Positions 6,981 through 13,927 of a stretch of DNA of 15,884 nucleotides are shown piece by piece. The position numbers were made by a program, and so were the translations under genes. Source of the stretch: Casp-actino8 sp965659595 (lineage in GTDB: Bacteria; Actinomycetota; Acidimicrobiia; Acidimicrobiales; Ilumatobacteraceae). Within the stretch, counting starts at the first letter, position 1. Every line of letters starts with the position of its first letter. Below the pieces are notes generated by a model. The model did not search any database, was not told the origin of the DNA, and was given only the letters and a program-made list of their open reading frames with translations. Location of the stretch: the NCBI GenBank assembly GCA_965659595.1, contig CBFHWN010000047.1, positions 1 to 15,884 on the forward strand, given 5' to 3'.

Positions 6981-8945
6981 TCAGCGTCCGATCAGTTCGC
7001 GCACGGCGGCCACCACGGCCTCGGCCGACATTCCGAGTTCGTGGAGTACGACACCGCCGGGTGCGCTCGCGCCGAAACGATCGATTCCCAGGCACACGTC
7101 GGCGTATTTCGCCCAACCAAGCGTCGAGCCGGCTTCGATCGACACCGTGGGTGTCCCACTCGGAAGAATCGATTCGACCAGAGCGGGATCACGCCGGCCC
7201 GTCGACTCGAAGCGATCCCAGGACGGCATCGACACGACCCGACACGAGATTCCCTCTGCCGCCAACAGATCGGACGCGGTGAGGGCCACCGATATTTCAC
7301 TACCCGTCGCAACGACGATCACATCGTCGCCGTCACGGATCACTCCCGCGCCCGCCTCGACCGCCGAGCCGTCACTCACGACCGGCAAATTCTGCCGACT
7401 GAGCACGAGTGCGGTCGGCCCGTCGTGGAGCACGGCGGCCCGTACCGCGCTCATCGTCTCGTTGGCATCAGCCGGACGAAGAACCTGGAGGTCGGGAATG
7501 GCTCGCAGCGCCGCCAGATGCTCGATCGGCTGATGCGTGGGGCCGTCTTCGCCGACTCCGACCGAGTCATGACTGAAGACGAAAATGCATCGGACTCCCG
7601 ACAGGGCGGCCAGGCGAACCGGAGGCTTCATGTAGTCGAAAAAGACGAAGAAGGTTCCACCGACCGGAAGGATCCCGCCATGGGAGGCGAGCCCGACCAT
7701 GACCGAACCCATCGCGTGCTCGCGTACGCCGTAGAACAGTTGGCGTCCGTCAGGAGAGCTCGACGACATACCGACTTGACCGGACAACTTGGTTCCGGTG
7801 TTACCCGTCAGGTCGGCCGCGCCGGCGATCAGATCGGGGCAGACGTCGATCAGAGCGTCGAAGGCCTTCTGCACGGCCACCCGAGTGGCGATCTGGTCTC
7901 CCATGGCGAACGTCGGCAACTCGGCCGACGCGACCGCATCGCGAGAATCGACGAGCCGATCGAACAGTGTCTTGTTCTCGGACCGCTCGTAGCGAGCCTG
8001 CCAGTCGGCTCGACGCGCCGATCCCTGCCGAGCATTCGCTCGACAGGCCGCGACCACGTCGGCCGGCGCCCAGAACGATTCGTCCGGGACTCCCATCGCT
8101 TCTTTCGTGCGAGTCACGTGTTCGGCCGTGAACGGGTTGCCATGCGCCTCGTGCTTGTCGGTCCAATCCGGAGACGGGCTCCCGACCCGCGTGCGCAAAA
8201 TCAGCAGTTTCGGTCGGTCGTCGGCGGAATCGCGCGCCGTGATCAGAGCCGACTCGAGAGCATCGAGATCATCGGCGATCTCACCGAGCTCGGTGACCGC
8301 CCAGCCATACGACGAGAAACGGGCCGGCACGTCGTCGGAGCACGTGAGGTCGGTGCGTCCGTCGATGGTGATTCGATTGTCGTCGAAGATCACGACGAGT
8401 CGACCGAGGCGTTGATGGCCGGCGAGTGACGCCGCTTCGTGGCTGACCCCTTCCATCAGACAACCGTCACCGGCGATCACCCAAGTGTGGTGATCGACGA
8501 GATCGGTTCCGAGACGGGCCCGAAGGTGACGCTCGGCCAACGCCAGACCGACGGCATTGGCCAGACCTTGTCCGAGTGGGCCGGTCGTGACCTCGACTCC
8601 GGGAGTGTGACCACGTTCTGGGTGCCCAGGTGTACGCGAACCCCACTGCCGAAAGGCGCGGAGATCGTCCATTTCGAGACCTGAACCCTGCAAGTAGAGC
8701 AACGCGTACTGCAGGATCGAGGCGTGTCCGGCCGACAGGACGAAACGATCGCGGTCGAACCACTGAGGGTCCGCGGGATCGGCTTTCAACACCCGAGAGA
8801 AAAGAACGTGCCCGAGAGGAGCGAGGGCCATGGCCGTGCCCTGGTGGCCGCTCTTGGCCGCCAGAGGTGCATCCATGGCGAGGCCACGAATGAGGGAGAC
8901 GGCGGCCCGATCGATCTCCGGGGAGAGGCGGGACGAATCGGTCAC
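6981..8945 (-). CDS. tkt: Transketolase
   Basis: A 654-residue thiamine-diphosphate enzyme of normal length. It shows KSGHQGTAM near the N terminus, SAGHAS (71-76), GPLGQG (122-127) and the ThDP/Mg motif GDG (159-161) through DDN (188-190). The catalytic Glu409 lies in VREHAMG, and HDSVGVGEDGPTHQP lies in the pyrimidine-binding domain; the C-terminal transketolase domain is complete. It moves two-carbon units between sugar phosphates. The frame is open to 9023, but the extra 26 Arg-rich residues would overlap the 131-aa gene. GTG 8945 is preferred because a TACAGT box lies 7 nt upstream and the protein then starts at the usual place. It is followed after 4 nt by tal. Confidence 0.95.
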   Translation of the reverse strand: MTDSSRLSPEIDRAAVSLIRGLAMDAPLAAKSGHQGTAMALAPLGHVLFSRVLKADPADPQWFDRDRFVLSAGHASILQYALLYLQGSGLEMDDLRAFRQWGSRTPGHPERGHTPGVEVTTGPLGQGLANAVGLALAERHLRARLGTDLVDHHTWVIAGDGCLMEGVSHEAASLAGHQRLGRLVVIFDDNRITIDGRTDLTCSDDVPARFSSYGWAVTELGEIADDLDALESALITARDSADDRPKLLILRTRVGSPSPDWTDKHEAHGNPFTAEHVTRTKEAMGVPDESFWAPADVVAACRANARQGSARRADWQARYERSENKTLFDRLVDSRDAVASAELPTFAMGDQIATRVAVQKAFDALIDVCPDLIAGAADLTGNTGTKLSGQVGMSSSSPDGRQLFYGVREHAMGSVMVGLASHGGILPVGGTFFVFFDYMKPPVRLAALSGVRCIFVFSHDSVGVGEDGPTHQPIEHLAALRAIPDLQVLRPADANETMSAVRAAVLHDGPTALVLSRQNLPVVSDGSAVEAGAGVIRDGDDVIVVATGSEISVALTASDLLAAEGISCRVVSMPSWDRFESTGRRDPALVESILPSGTPTVSIEAGSTLGWAKYADVCLGIDRFGASAPGGVVLHELGMSAEAVVAAVRELIGR

Positions 8946-8952
8946 GTCGCCG

Positions 8953-8958
8953 ACTGTA
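8953..8958 (-). promoter_or_regulatory. Probable -10 box for tkt-tal (leaderless)
   Basis: TACAGT on the minus strand, 7 nt before GTG 8945. It lies in the 38-nt gap between the 131-aa gene and tkt, so tkt-tal may be transcribed both from here and by read-through from the desaturase promoter. A 10-bp perfect palindrome (8964-8973, TCGACGTCGA) sits in the spacer just upstream. Confidence 0.45.
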
Positions 8959-8983
8959 CTTCCTCGACGTCGACCGCCCCGTT

Positions 8984-9379
8984 TCACACGGGAGGCAACA
9001 ACGTGAACGGGACGATGGTCCACGGCCCTCGATCGACACGACAGTGGGCGTACACGGTCCCGTACTCCTCGAACGAGAGCTCACCTTTCACCAGTCGATA
9101 GGTGAACTTGCCTGGGTCGACGGTGAACGGACTCACATTGCGAGCGACCTGCTCACTGTCCTCGGAGAGGCCGCGGCGAAAGACGACTTCGAAGACACCG
9201 GACCCCGAGCCGTCCGGCGGACAGTGAACGAGAGCCACCAGATGCGGGTCGATCGTGAGCGGGACAGGAGAGGGTGCCGCCATCGAGAACATCGCTCCGG
9301 TGATGTCGAGCCGAGTACTCGGACCCGGGGCTTGGCGAAGTTCGAAGTTCTCGACAAAGAGAGCGGAAACGATTTGCAT
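8984..9379 (-). CDS. Conserved-looking protein of unknown function (131 aa), possibly DUF6941-like
   Basis: A 131-residue cytosolic-looking protein starting MQIVSALFVENFELR. Alternating hydrophobic residues, Gly/Pro turns and few helices suggest a small beta-sandwich. The order 'SALF-x-E-N-F', a hydrophobic 'H-L-V-A-L-V' strand near 46-51, 'FEVVFRRG' and a closing 'GPWTIVPFTLLPPV' loosely recalls DUF6941-type proteins; this is weak and not an alignment. The start ATG 9379 has an AGGA site (9386-9389) 6 nt upstream and lies 11 nt after the desaturase stop, so the two are probably co-transcribed. A longer frame runs across the whole desaturase region on the same strand but is Arg/Ser-rich shadow sequence. 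Function unknown. Confidence 0.65.
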   Translation of the reverse strand: MQIVSALFVENFELRQAPGPSTRLDITGAMFSMAAPSPVPLTIDPHLVALVHCPPDGSGSGVFEVVFRRGLSEDSEQVARNVSPFTVDPGKFTYRLVKGELSFEEYGTVYAHCRVDRGPWTIVPFTLLPPV

Positions 9380-9390
9380 GTCGCGTCCTA

Positions 9391-10119
9391 TCAGATCCGG
9401 GCCGTGCGGCCGACGAGTCGAACACGGGCCAGTCGACACCACGTGAGCACGCGGATTGCCCACCAGCCGAAATCGATTTCGAACCAGCGATGAGAGAGGC
9501 GCGCCGACGTAGGTGCGGCGTGATGATTGTTGTGCAGACCCTCTCCCGCGGTGAGGAACGCCAACCACTGCAGATTGCCGGCCCCATTCGGGTACGGCCG
9601 ACGACCGAAGTGATGACCCATGCCGTTCACCGCCGCCGAAGTGGCCAGGTAGAGATTCATGTGGATCGCCGCCGCCAGCAGACCGGCCCACGGGCCGATC
9701 GTCACGAGGAGTACGGCGATACCCAAGGCCAGTCCGACGAGAGAGCGATCGAACAGCAAACGATCCCAACGATCGGCCGGCAGATCTCGGGCGTACTTCT
9801 CGACCAGACCCGGCTCGCGAACGGTCCGTCGATACAGAGCGACGTTCGACCACTGGACTCGTCGCCAACCGAGCAGAACAGGTGAGTGCGGATCGCCCTC
9901 GACGTCGGTATACGCGTGGTGCTTGCGATGCACGGCGATCCATTGCCGAGGTCGGATACCAGTCGACATCCAGACGAGGACTCGACAAACGAAGCGCACG
10001 GGGGCTGCGAGTACGAGCGCACGATGGGAGAGTGCTCGATGCAGGTACACGGTCGTGATCAGATTGGCGAGCATCGTGGCGGCGAATCCGACGACGACGG
10101 CAGAAATGAGCAACACCAT
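9391..10119 (-). CDS. Acyl-CoA/fatty acid desaturase, short form
   Basis: A 242-residue integral membrane di-iron desaturase. The three histidine boxes are all present: HRALSH (H27-H32), HRKHH (H64, H67, H68) and LHNNHH (H196, H199, H200), plus the extra NGMGHHFG segment (165-172). Hydrophobic stretches near 1-22, 38-55 and 123-160 fit the membrane topology. It would introduce a double bond (delta-9 type by family) into acyl-CoA or acyl chains, affecting membrane fluidity. It is shorter than the usual ~300 residues: the N-terminal extension is missing and the first His box comes early. ATG 10119 is chosen over TTG 10125 because a TAGGTT box ends exactly 6 nt upstream of the ATG. The unknown 131-aa gene follows after 11 nt. 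Confidence 0.88.
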   Translation of the reverse strand: MVLLISAVVVGFAATMLANLITTVYLHRALSHRALVLAAPVRFVCRVLVWMSTGIRPRQWIAVHRKHHAYTDVEGDPHSPVLLGWRRVQWSNVALYRRTVREPGLVEKYARDLPADRWDRLLFDRSLVGLALGIAVLLVTIGPWAGLLAAAIHMNLYLATSAAVNGMGHHFGRRPYPNGAGNLQWLAFLTAGEGLHNNHHAAPTSARLSHRWFEIDFGWWAIRVLTWCRLARVRLVGRTARI

Positions 10120-10125
10120 CGACAA

Positions 10126-10131
10126 AACCTA
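10126..10131 (-). promoter_or_regulatory. Probable -10 box for the desaturase gene (leaderless)
   Basis: TAGGTT on the minus strand, 6 nt before ATG 10119. It overlaps by 2 bp the TAGCAT box of the divergent thioesterase gene, so the two promoters may exclude one another. Confidence 0.48.
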
Positions 10132-10135
10132 GCAT
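10130..10135 (+). promoter_or_regulatory. Candidate -10 box for the thioesterase gene
   Basis: TAGCAT on the plus strand. A transcription start near 10142 would give a leader of about 29 nt before ATG 10171, containing a weak GAGAG site (10160-10164). This gene is thus one of the two transcription-unit-first genes in the window without the 6-7 nt leaderless spacing. The call is weaker than the others. Confidence 0.3.
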
Positions 10136-10170
10136 CGGCGAACACCGCTCCGAATGTGCGAGAGTGCGGC

Positions 10171-10650
10171 ATGAATTCACGTATCGAGACAGCTCGCTCT
10201 CGCCAATTCGAAGCCGTCGATCCCTCGGTTCGCGAGCGTTGGATGAAGTTCGGCAAATGGGAGCGGGTCTACTTCCCACAACTGGTCGGGATCGTCGTGG
10301 ACGACGTTCGACGGGACTACTGCCGAATGTCGATGCCCTTTCGACCCGAGCTCGAACAGCCGATGGGAATCGTTCACGGCGGAGCGATCGCAACCCTTCT
10401 CGATGTCGTCGTCGTTCCGGCCATCGGCACCGGACTCGAGTCCGATGTCGGTTATTCGACCGTCGACATGCACGTGCAGTATCTCAACGCACTCGTGGAC
10501 GAGACAGCCATCGCCGAGGGATGGGTGGTCAAGCGTGGCCGTTCCCTGGTCTTTTGTGACGCCGAGATCGTGGGGGAGACGTCCGGCAAGACGATTGCCC
10601 GTGCCTCGCTCACCTACTTCATCGTTCCGTCACGACCCTATGCAGGGTGA
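10171..10650 (+). CDS. PaaI-type hotdog-fold thioesterase
   Basis: A 159-residue hotdog protein. The core motif is GIVHGGAIATLLDVVVVPAIG (66-86), with the PaaI-type HGG followed by an acidic residue (Asp78) on the central helix. The following strands STVDMHVQYLNALVD and AEGWVVKRGRSLVFCDAEI are typical of the 4HBT domain. Such enzymes hydrolyse acyl-CoA thioesters, often aromatic or medium-chain; the substrate cannot be read here. ATG 10171 is used; an in-frame GTG at 10156 is possible and would add five residues. It is divergent from the desaturase, so an acyl-lipid role is plausible but unproven. It ends 2 nt before the end of the convergent amidohydrolase gene. Confidence 0.85.
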   Translation: MNSRIETARSRQFEAVDPSVRERWMKFGKWERVYFPQLVGIVVDDVRRDYCRMSMPFRPELEQPMGIVHGGAIATLLDVVVVPAIGTGLESDVGYSTVDMHVQYLNALVDETAIAEGWVVKRGRSLVFCDAEIVGETSGKTIARASLTYFIVPSRPYAG

Positions 10651-10652
10651 GT

Positions 10653-11522
10653 TCACGACAGTCCGAGGACTCGCAGCGCGTTTTCGCGCAGGAACTTCGG
10701 CCAGACCTCGTCTTTGAACGGCACGTGGGGCATGTCGCCGAAAATTCGCTCGTAGGTGAGGCCCATGGGCCAATAGCCGGCGTAGATGATGCGGTCGGAG
10801 CCACGCGAATTCGCGTACTCGATGATGCGAGGGTCGTAGTGCTTCGGAGCGAAAGCCGACGTCGAGTAGTACAGGTTCGGCCATTTGAGCATGAGTTTCA
10901 CGGCTAATTCGGTCCACGGCTGACAACCGTGTCGAGTGACGATGTTGAGTTCGGGGAAGTCGTAGCAGACCACGTCGAGCATCTCGACGTGCTGACACAT
11001 GCTCGGCACGCGCGGTCCCGGGATACCGGCACAGATGAAGATCGGGATACCGAGCTCGGCACACACCGAGTAGATCGGATACCACCGTGCATGATCGATC
11101 GGAACCTGGGGAGTGCAACCGGCCGGAAAAGTTCCGACCGCCTTCAACCCGACCTCTTCGTGGAGGCGCCGAATCTTGCGAACTTCATCGACACCGTTGT
11201 TCGCGTCGGCGCTGCACGACGCGATGAAGCGCTCAGGGAAGTCGCGAATCGCCCTGGAACCGGGTTCGCCTTCGACGCCGATCATCGACCGCTCGATACC
11301 GAAGTGGTCCATCGTCGCCAAAGCGACCTCCACCGGGTCGAGGTCGCCGTCGAGTGCTCCCGGCACGTTGTGCTTGAAGAGGTACTCGACCGGGAACATC
11401 GTCTCTTTGCTCGACGGCTCCTTGATGTTTCCGCGGAAGAACTCGTACAAACGACGCGGATCCGGATCAGGGAAGCCCATCATCGTCTCCACGATTCCGA
11501 TCGAGGAGAAGTCTCGGGTCAC
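10653..11522 (-). CDS. Amidohydrolase-2 family protein with degenerate metal site
   Basis: A 289-residue TIM-barrel protein of the Amidohydro_2 (ACMSD/LigW) superfamily, recognisable from strands and motifs such as PRVPSMCQHVEMLDVVCYDFP and YYSTSAFAPKHYDPR. The usual metal or catalytic positions are altered. The H-x-H after strand 1 reads E-T-M (Glu12-Met14, in GIVETMMGFP). The strand-5 His is Cys164 (IFICAG). The strand-8 Asp is Tyr250 (YAGYWP in place of F-G-T-D-W-P). Only His198 (TRHG) remains. It is therefore likely non-catalytic or uses other chemistry. GTG 11522 overlaps the stop of the preceding amidohydrolase (GTGA) and has an AGGAG site (11530-11534) 7 nt upstream. Strict coupling suggests the two proteins work together. 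Confidence 0.8.
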   Translation of the reverse strand: MTRDFSSIGIVETMMGFPDPDPRRLYEFFRGNIKEPSSKETMFPVEYLFKHNVPGALDGDLDPVEVALATMDHFGIERSMIGVEGEPGSRAIRDFPERFIASCSADANNGVDEVRKIRRLHEEVGLKAVGTFPAGCTPQVPIDHARWYPIYSVCAELGIPIFICAGIPGPRVPSMCQHVEMLDVVCYDFPELNIVTRHGCQPWTELAVKLMLKWPNLYYSTSAFAPKHYDPRIIEYANSRGSDRIIYAGYWPMGLTYERIFGDMPHVPFKDEVWPKFLRENALRVLGLS

Positions 11523-12730
11523 GAAGCCGCTCCTAGGAAGGCGAATCCGTTCGATCGCATCACCATCTCGACTTCGTCGTCGGAGAAGCCCGCAAGATCG
11601 TTCTTGAACGAGGCCGGGACGGCCAGACCTTCGGCATGGGGAAAGTCGCTGCCAAAAAGAAGGCGCTCCACACCGATCGTGGCGGCGAGCCCATGCAGAT
11701 CGTCTTCGTAGAACGGAGCGACCCAAACCTGATCGCTGAACTGCTCGACCGGGTCCTTGGCGAAATTGAACGGCTGCGCCGAGTAGGCCTTCTTGAATTT
11801 CTTCACGAGGTTGGGCACCCAGTCGGCCCCGGCCTCGATCGAGGCCAGCCTCAACTTCGGATGTCGCGAGAGCACTCCGTGCGACACCAAGACGGCGAAC
11901 ATGTCGAACGGCGCACGGTCGCTCGTCATGAGACGCATCGGCGATTGGCGGAACGCCTCGAACTCGCCGGTGGGCTCCCAGTCGTCGATGTAGCGCCCGT
12001 ATCCGGCATCACCGGAATGGAAAGCCACCGACACACCGGCTTCGGCTAGGCGTGCCCAGTACGGATCGAACACCGGATCACCCGGCGAACGTGTTCCTCC
12101 ACCGGCCACTGGAGCAGGGGAGGTGCGCATGACCACGACGCGCGCGCCCTGGGCGATTGCCCAGTCGGCTTCGTCAATCGCCCATTGCGGATCGGCCAGA
12201 GTGATGTAGGGCGCTGCGAAGATTCGTTCGCGATAGTGCAGACCCCAATCCTCGTCGAGCCATCGATTGAAGGCGCGAAACGCCGCGCCAAGAGCAGGGA
12301 CGTCGTGCTTCAGCGATTCCTCCATGCCGACAGCGAGGGTCGGAAAGAACATTGCGGCTTCGACTCCCTGCTCGTCCATCACGGCGAGACGCGCGTCGCG
12401 ATCGCGATACGCAGGACTGATCGGATCGAGTTCCCCGAAAAGCTTGCGCATGTCCTCTCCGGAGACGCGCCCGCGGAAGTAGTCGTCGAGGGCCCCTGGT
12501 TTCGACACCGGATCGAAGGTCGGGTTGGGGATGAATCGATTGACCCGGCCGCCAACGAGTAGACGGCGCTTGCCCTTGACCTCGGCCCACTGCATGCACC
12601 GTGACGCCATGTCCGCCGGCATGTGGCGAATGAAGGCGTCTTCGGCCTCGTAATAGTGATTGTCGGCATCGAAAGCGGCGAAGCCGAGGTCGGGGTGGGG
12701 AGTGACGGACGTGGATGTGGTCGTGGACAT
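11519..12730 (-). CDS. Amidohydrolase-2 family metal-dependent hydrolase/decarboxylase
   Basis: A 403-residue Amidohydro_2 (PF04909-type) protein. The strand-1 metal motif is DADNHYYE (21-28; Asp23 and His25). The strand-5 His is His238 (VAFHSGDAG), the strand-7 region is ASIEAGADWVPN (296-307), and the strand-8 Asp is Asp362 in FGSDFPHAEG, so a complete active site is plausible. Relatives (ACMSD, LigW, gamma-resorcylate decarboxylase) decarboxylate or hydrolyse aromatic or related acids; the substrate here is unknown. The start ATG 12730 has the best ribosome binding site of the window, AGGAGG (12735-12740), with a 4-nt spacer. The frame extends to 13093, but that part overlaps the divergent SRAP gene. 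The stop overlaps the GTG of the degenerate paralogue. Confidence 0.85.
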   Translation of the reverse strand: MSTTTSTSVTPHPDLGFAAFDADNHYYEAEDAFIRHMPADMASRCMQWAEVKGKRRLLVGGRVNRFIPNPTFDPVSKPGALDDYFRGRVSGEDMRKLFGELDPISPAYRDRDARLAVMDEQGVEAAMFFPTLAVGMEESLKHDVPALGAAFRAFNRWLDEDWGLHYRERIFAAPYITLADPQWAIDEADWAIAQGARVVVMRTSPAPVAGGGTRSPGDPVFDPYWARLAEAGVSVAFHSGDAGYGRYIDDWEPTGEFEAFRQSPMRLMTSDRAPFDMFAVLVSHGVLSRHPKLRLASIEAGADWVPNLVKKFKKAYSAQPFNFAKDPVEQFSDQVWVAPFYEDDLHGLAATIGVERLLFGSDFPHAEGLAVPASFKNDLAGFSDDEVEMVMRSNGFAFLGAAS

Positions 12731-12734
12731 GATC

Positions 12735-12740
12735 CCTCCT
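12735..12740 (-). promoter_or_regulatory. Strong Shine-Dalgarno site of the amidohydrolase operon
   Basis: AGGAGG on the minus strand, the consensus anti-16S match, 4 nt before ATG 12730. It fixes that start. It stands out because most transcription-unit-first genes in this window have no ribosome binding site. Confidence 0.75.
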
Positions 12741-12753
12741 TCGATCGACTCCG

Positions 12754-12759
12754 ACGGTA
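12754..12759 (-). promoter_or_regulatory. Candidate -10 box of the amidohydrolase operon
   Basis: TACCGT on the minus strand. A transcription start near 12747 would give a short leader of about 17 nt carrying the AGGAGG site. No clear -35. It lies in the 55-nt divergent region shared with the SRAP gene. Confidence 0.35.
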
Positions 12760-12773
12760 GCCCCCGGAACCTG

Positions 12774-12779
12774 TACGTT
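12774..12779 (+). promoter_or_regulatory. Probable -10 box for the SRAP gene (leaderless)
   Basis: TACGTT followed by 6 nt and then GTG 12786. Transcription would start at the initiation codon. No Shine-Dalgarno site is present. The spacing also supports the start that places Cys at residue 2. Confidence 0.5.
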
Positions 12780-12785
12780 GCGAGT

Positions 12786-13490
12786 GTGTGCGGTCGCTTC
12801 ACCTCGCTGACTCCACCAGGTGAGCTGGAGCAATTGTTCGAGACCGAACCTCCTTCCGACGACGTGGCGGCGTTCACACCCCAGCACAACGTTGCGCCGA
12901 CCACGCGAATTCTCGCCGTGGCCGTCGACCGCGAAAGGCGACGTCGCCTCGGACGATTCCAGTGGGGACTCGTTCCATCGTGGGCCAAGGACCCCAGCGG
13001 ATCGGCCCGTCTCGTGAACGCCCGATCGGAGACCGTGTTCGAGAAGCCGTCATTTCGGCATCTCGTTCCTTCACGACGATGCATCGTGCCCATGGACGGC
13101 TTCTACGAATGGCGAACCGTGTACGAGGCCCCTCGACCGGCGAAAGCGCCCAAAGAGCCCGTGTACATCACCCGTCGCGACGGACAACCTCTCGCCGTGG
13201 CCGGCTTGTGGTCGTCCTGGCGTGCCGACGATCGCTCACCGTGGCTCCACACGTGTTGTGTCCTCACGACGGATGCAAACGATCTCATCGCCCCCGTCCA
13301 TGATCGGATGCCCGTCGTTCTCGAGCCGAGCGACTGGAGCGCATGGCTCGATCCGTCGCGGTCGGATCGCGCGGAATTGACCGCCCTCATGATTCCGGCA
13401 GCCGTCGACACGATCGACCTTCGTGCTGTGAGTACGCGGGTCAACTCGGTTCGCAACAACGACGCGTCGTTGCTCGAACGACTCGACTGA
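12786..13490 (+). CDS. SOS response-associated peptidase / abasic-site crosslinking protein (SRAP, YedK/HMCES family)
   Basis: A 234-residue SRAP-domain protein. Removal of the initiator Met exposes Cys2 (MCGRFT), the residue that forms a thiazolidine crosslink with abasic sites in single-stranded DNA. The other conserved active-site residues are visible: Asn78 and Arg80 in LVNARSE, Glu108 in DGFYEW, and His172 in APVHDRMPV. All four positions are intact, so it should be functional in shielding abasic sites. GTG 12786 is the only start giving Cys at position 2, and a TACGTT box lies 6 nt before it; the upstream open frame to 12660 is rejected. The gene is monocistronic and ends 17 nt from the convergent HIT gene. 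Confidence 0.95.
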   Translation: MCGRFTSLTPPGELEQLFETEPPSDDVAAFTPQHNVAPTTRILAVAVDRERRRRLGRFQWGLVPSWAKDPSGSARLVNARSETVFEKPSFRHLVPSRRCIVPMDGFYEWRTVYEAPRPAKAPKEPVYITRRDGQPLAVAGLWSSWRADDRSPWLHTCCVLTTDANDLIAPVHDRMPVVLEPSDWSAWLDPSRSDRAELTALMIPAAVDTIDLRAVSTRVNSVRNNDASLLERLD

Positions 13491-13507
13491 GAACGATACG
13501 TCGCCGC

Positions 13508-13927
13508 TCAGACGACTTCGTTTCGCCCAGCGGCACGTAACTCGACTCTGATCCGATCGGCCCACGACTCGAGATCGTCACGAGACACCGAACTCGCCGC
13601 GTTCGTAAACGAGAGGTGATGCATCCCCTCGGTCGGGATCACGTGTACGTGAGTGTGAGGCACCTCGTATCCGGCGATCACGAGTCCGACTCTCTCGCAG
13701 TCGAAGGCCGCCTGGAGAGCACTGCCGATCACGTGGGCCACCTCGAAGAGGCGGTGGGACAATTCGGGAGAACATTCGATCCAGTGGTCGATCTCCGTCC
13801 GTGGAACGACGAGGACGTGCCCGGGCGCAATCGGATTGATCGACAAGAAGGCGACGACCTGATCGTCCTTCCAGACGAACGTGCCCGGGATCTCCCCGGC
13901 GATGATGCGTGTGAAGATCGTGGGCAT
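13508..13927 (-). CDS. HIT family nucleotide-binding protein
   Basis: A 139-residue histidine-triad protein. The N-terminal TIFTRIIAGEIPG (3-15) and the APGHVLVVPR strand-turn (34-43) are typical of the HINT/HIT branch. The triad HTHVHVIP (91-98) supplies His91, His93 (the nucleophile by family) and His95. HIT proteins hydrolyse purine nucleoside phosphoramidates or adenylylated substrates. ATG 13927 overlaps the SDR stop by one base (TGATG) and has GGAGG (13937-13941) 9 nt upstream. A TTG at 13936 would add three residues and is less likely. It is probably co-transcribed with the dehydrogenase; the combination is not an obvious pathway. Confidence 0.92.
   Translation of the reverse strand: MPTIFTRIIAGEIPGTFVWKDDQVVAFLSINPIAPGHVLVVPRTEIDHWIECSPELSHRLFEVAHVIGSALQAAFDCERVGLVIAGYEVPHTHVHVIPTEGMHHLSFTNAASSVSRDDLESWADRIRVELRAAGRNEVV

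Noticed and set aside
6843..8429. A 528-residue open frame on the plus strand, opposite tkt and tal.
   Set aside because: It lies antisense to two certain enzymes, is rich in Arg/His/Asp/Gly with no domain pattern, and has no ribosome binding site or promoter. High-GC DNA commonly yields such shadow frames.
8946..9023. 26-residue extension of transketolase.
   Set aside because: Arg-rich residues not seen in transketolases, overlap with the 131-aa gene, and a TACAGT box that points to GTG 8945.
9380..10393. Long N-terminal extension of the 131-aa gene (469 residues in total).
   Set aside because: It runs through the desaturase gene in another frame and into the thioesterase region, with Arg/Ser-rich low-information sequence. 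ATG 9379 with its AGGA site is the real start.
12741..12748. TCGATCGA palindrome in the amidohydrolase/SRAP divergent region.
   Set aside because: Only 8 bp, made of the commonest tetranucleotide-type words of this sequence, and likely to occur by chance many times in the window.
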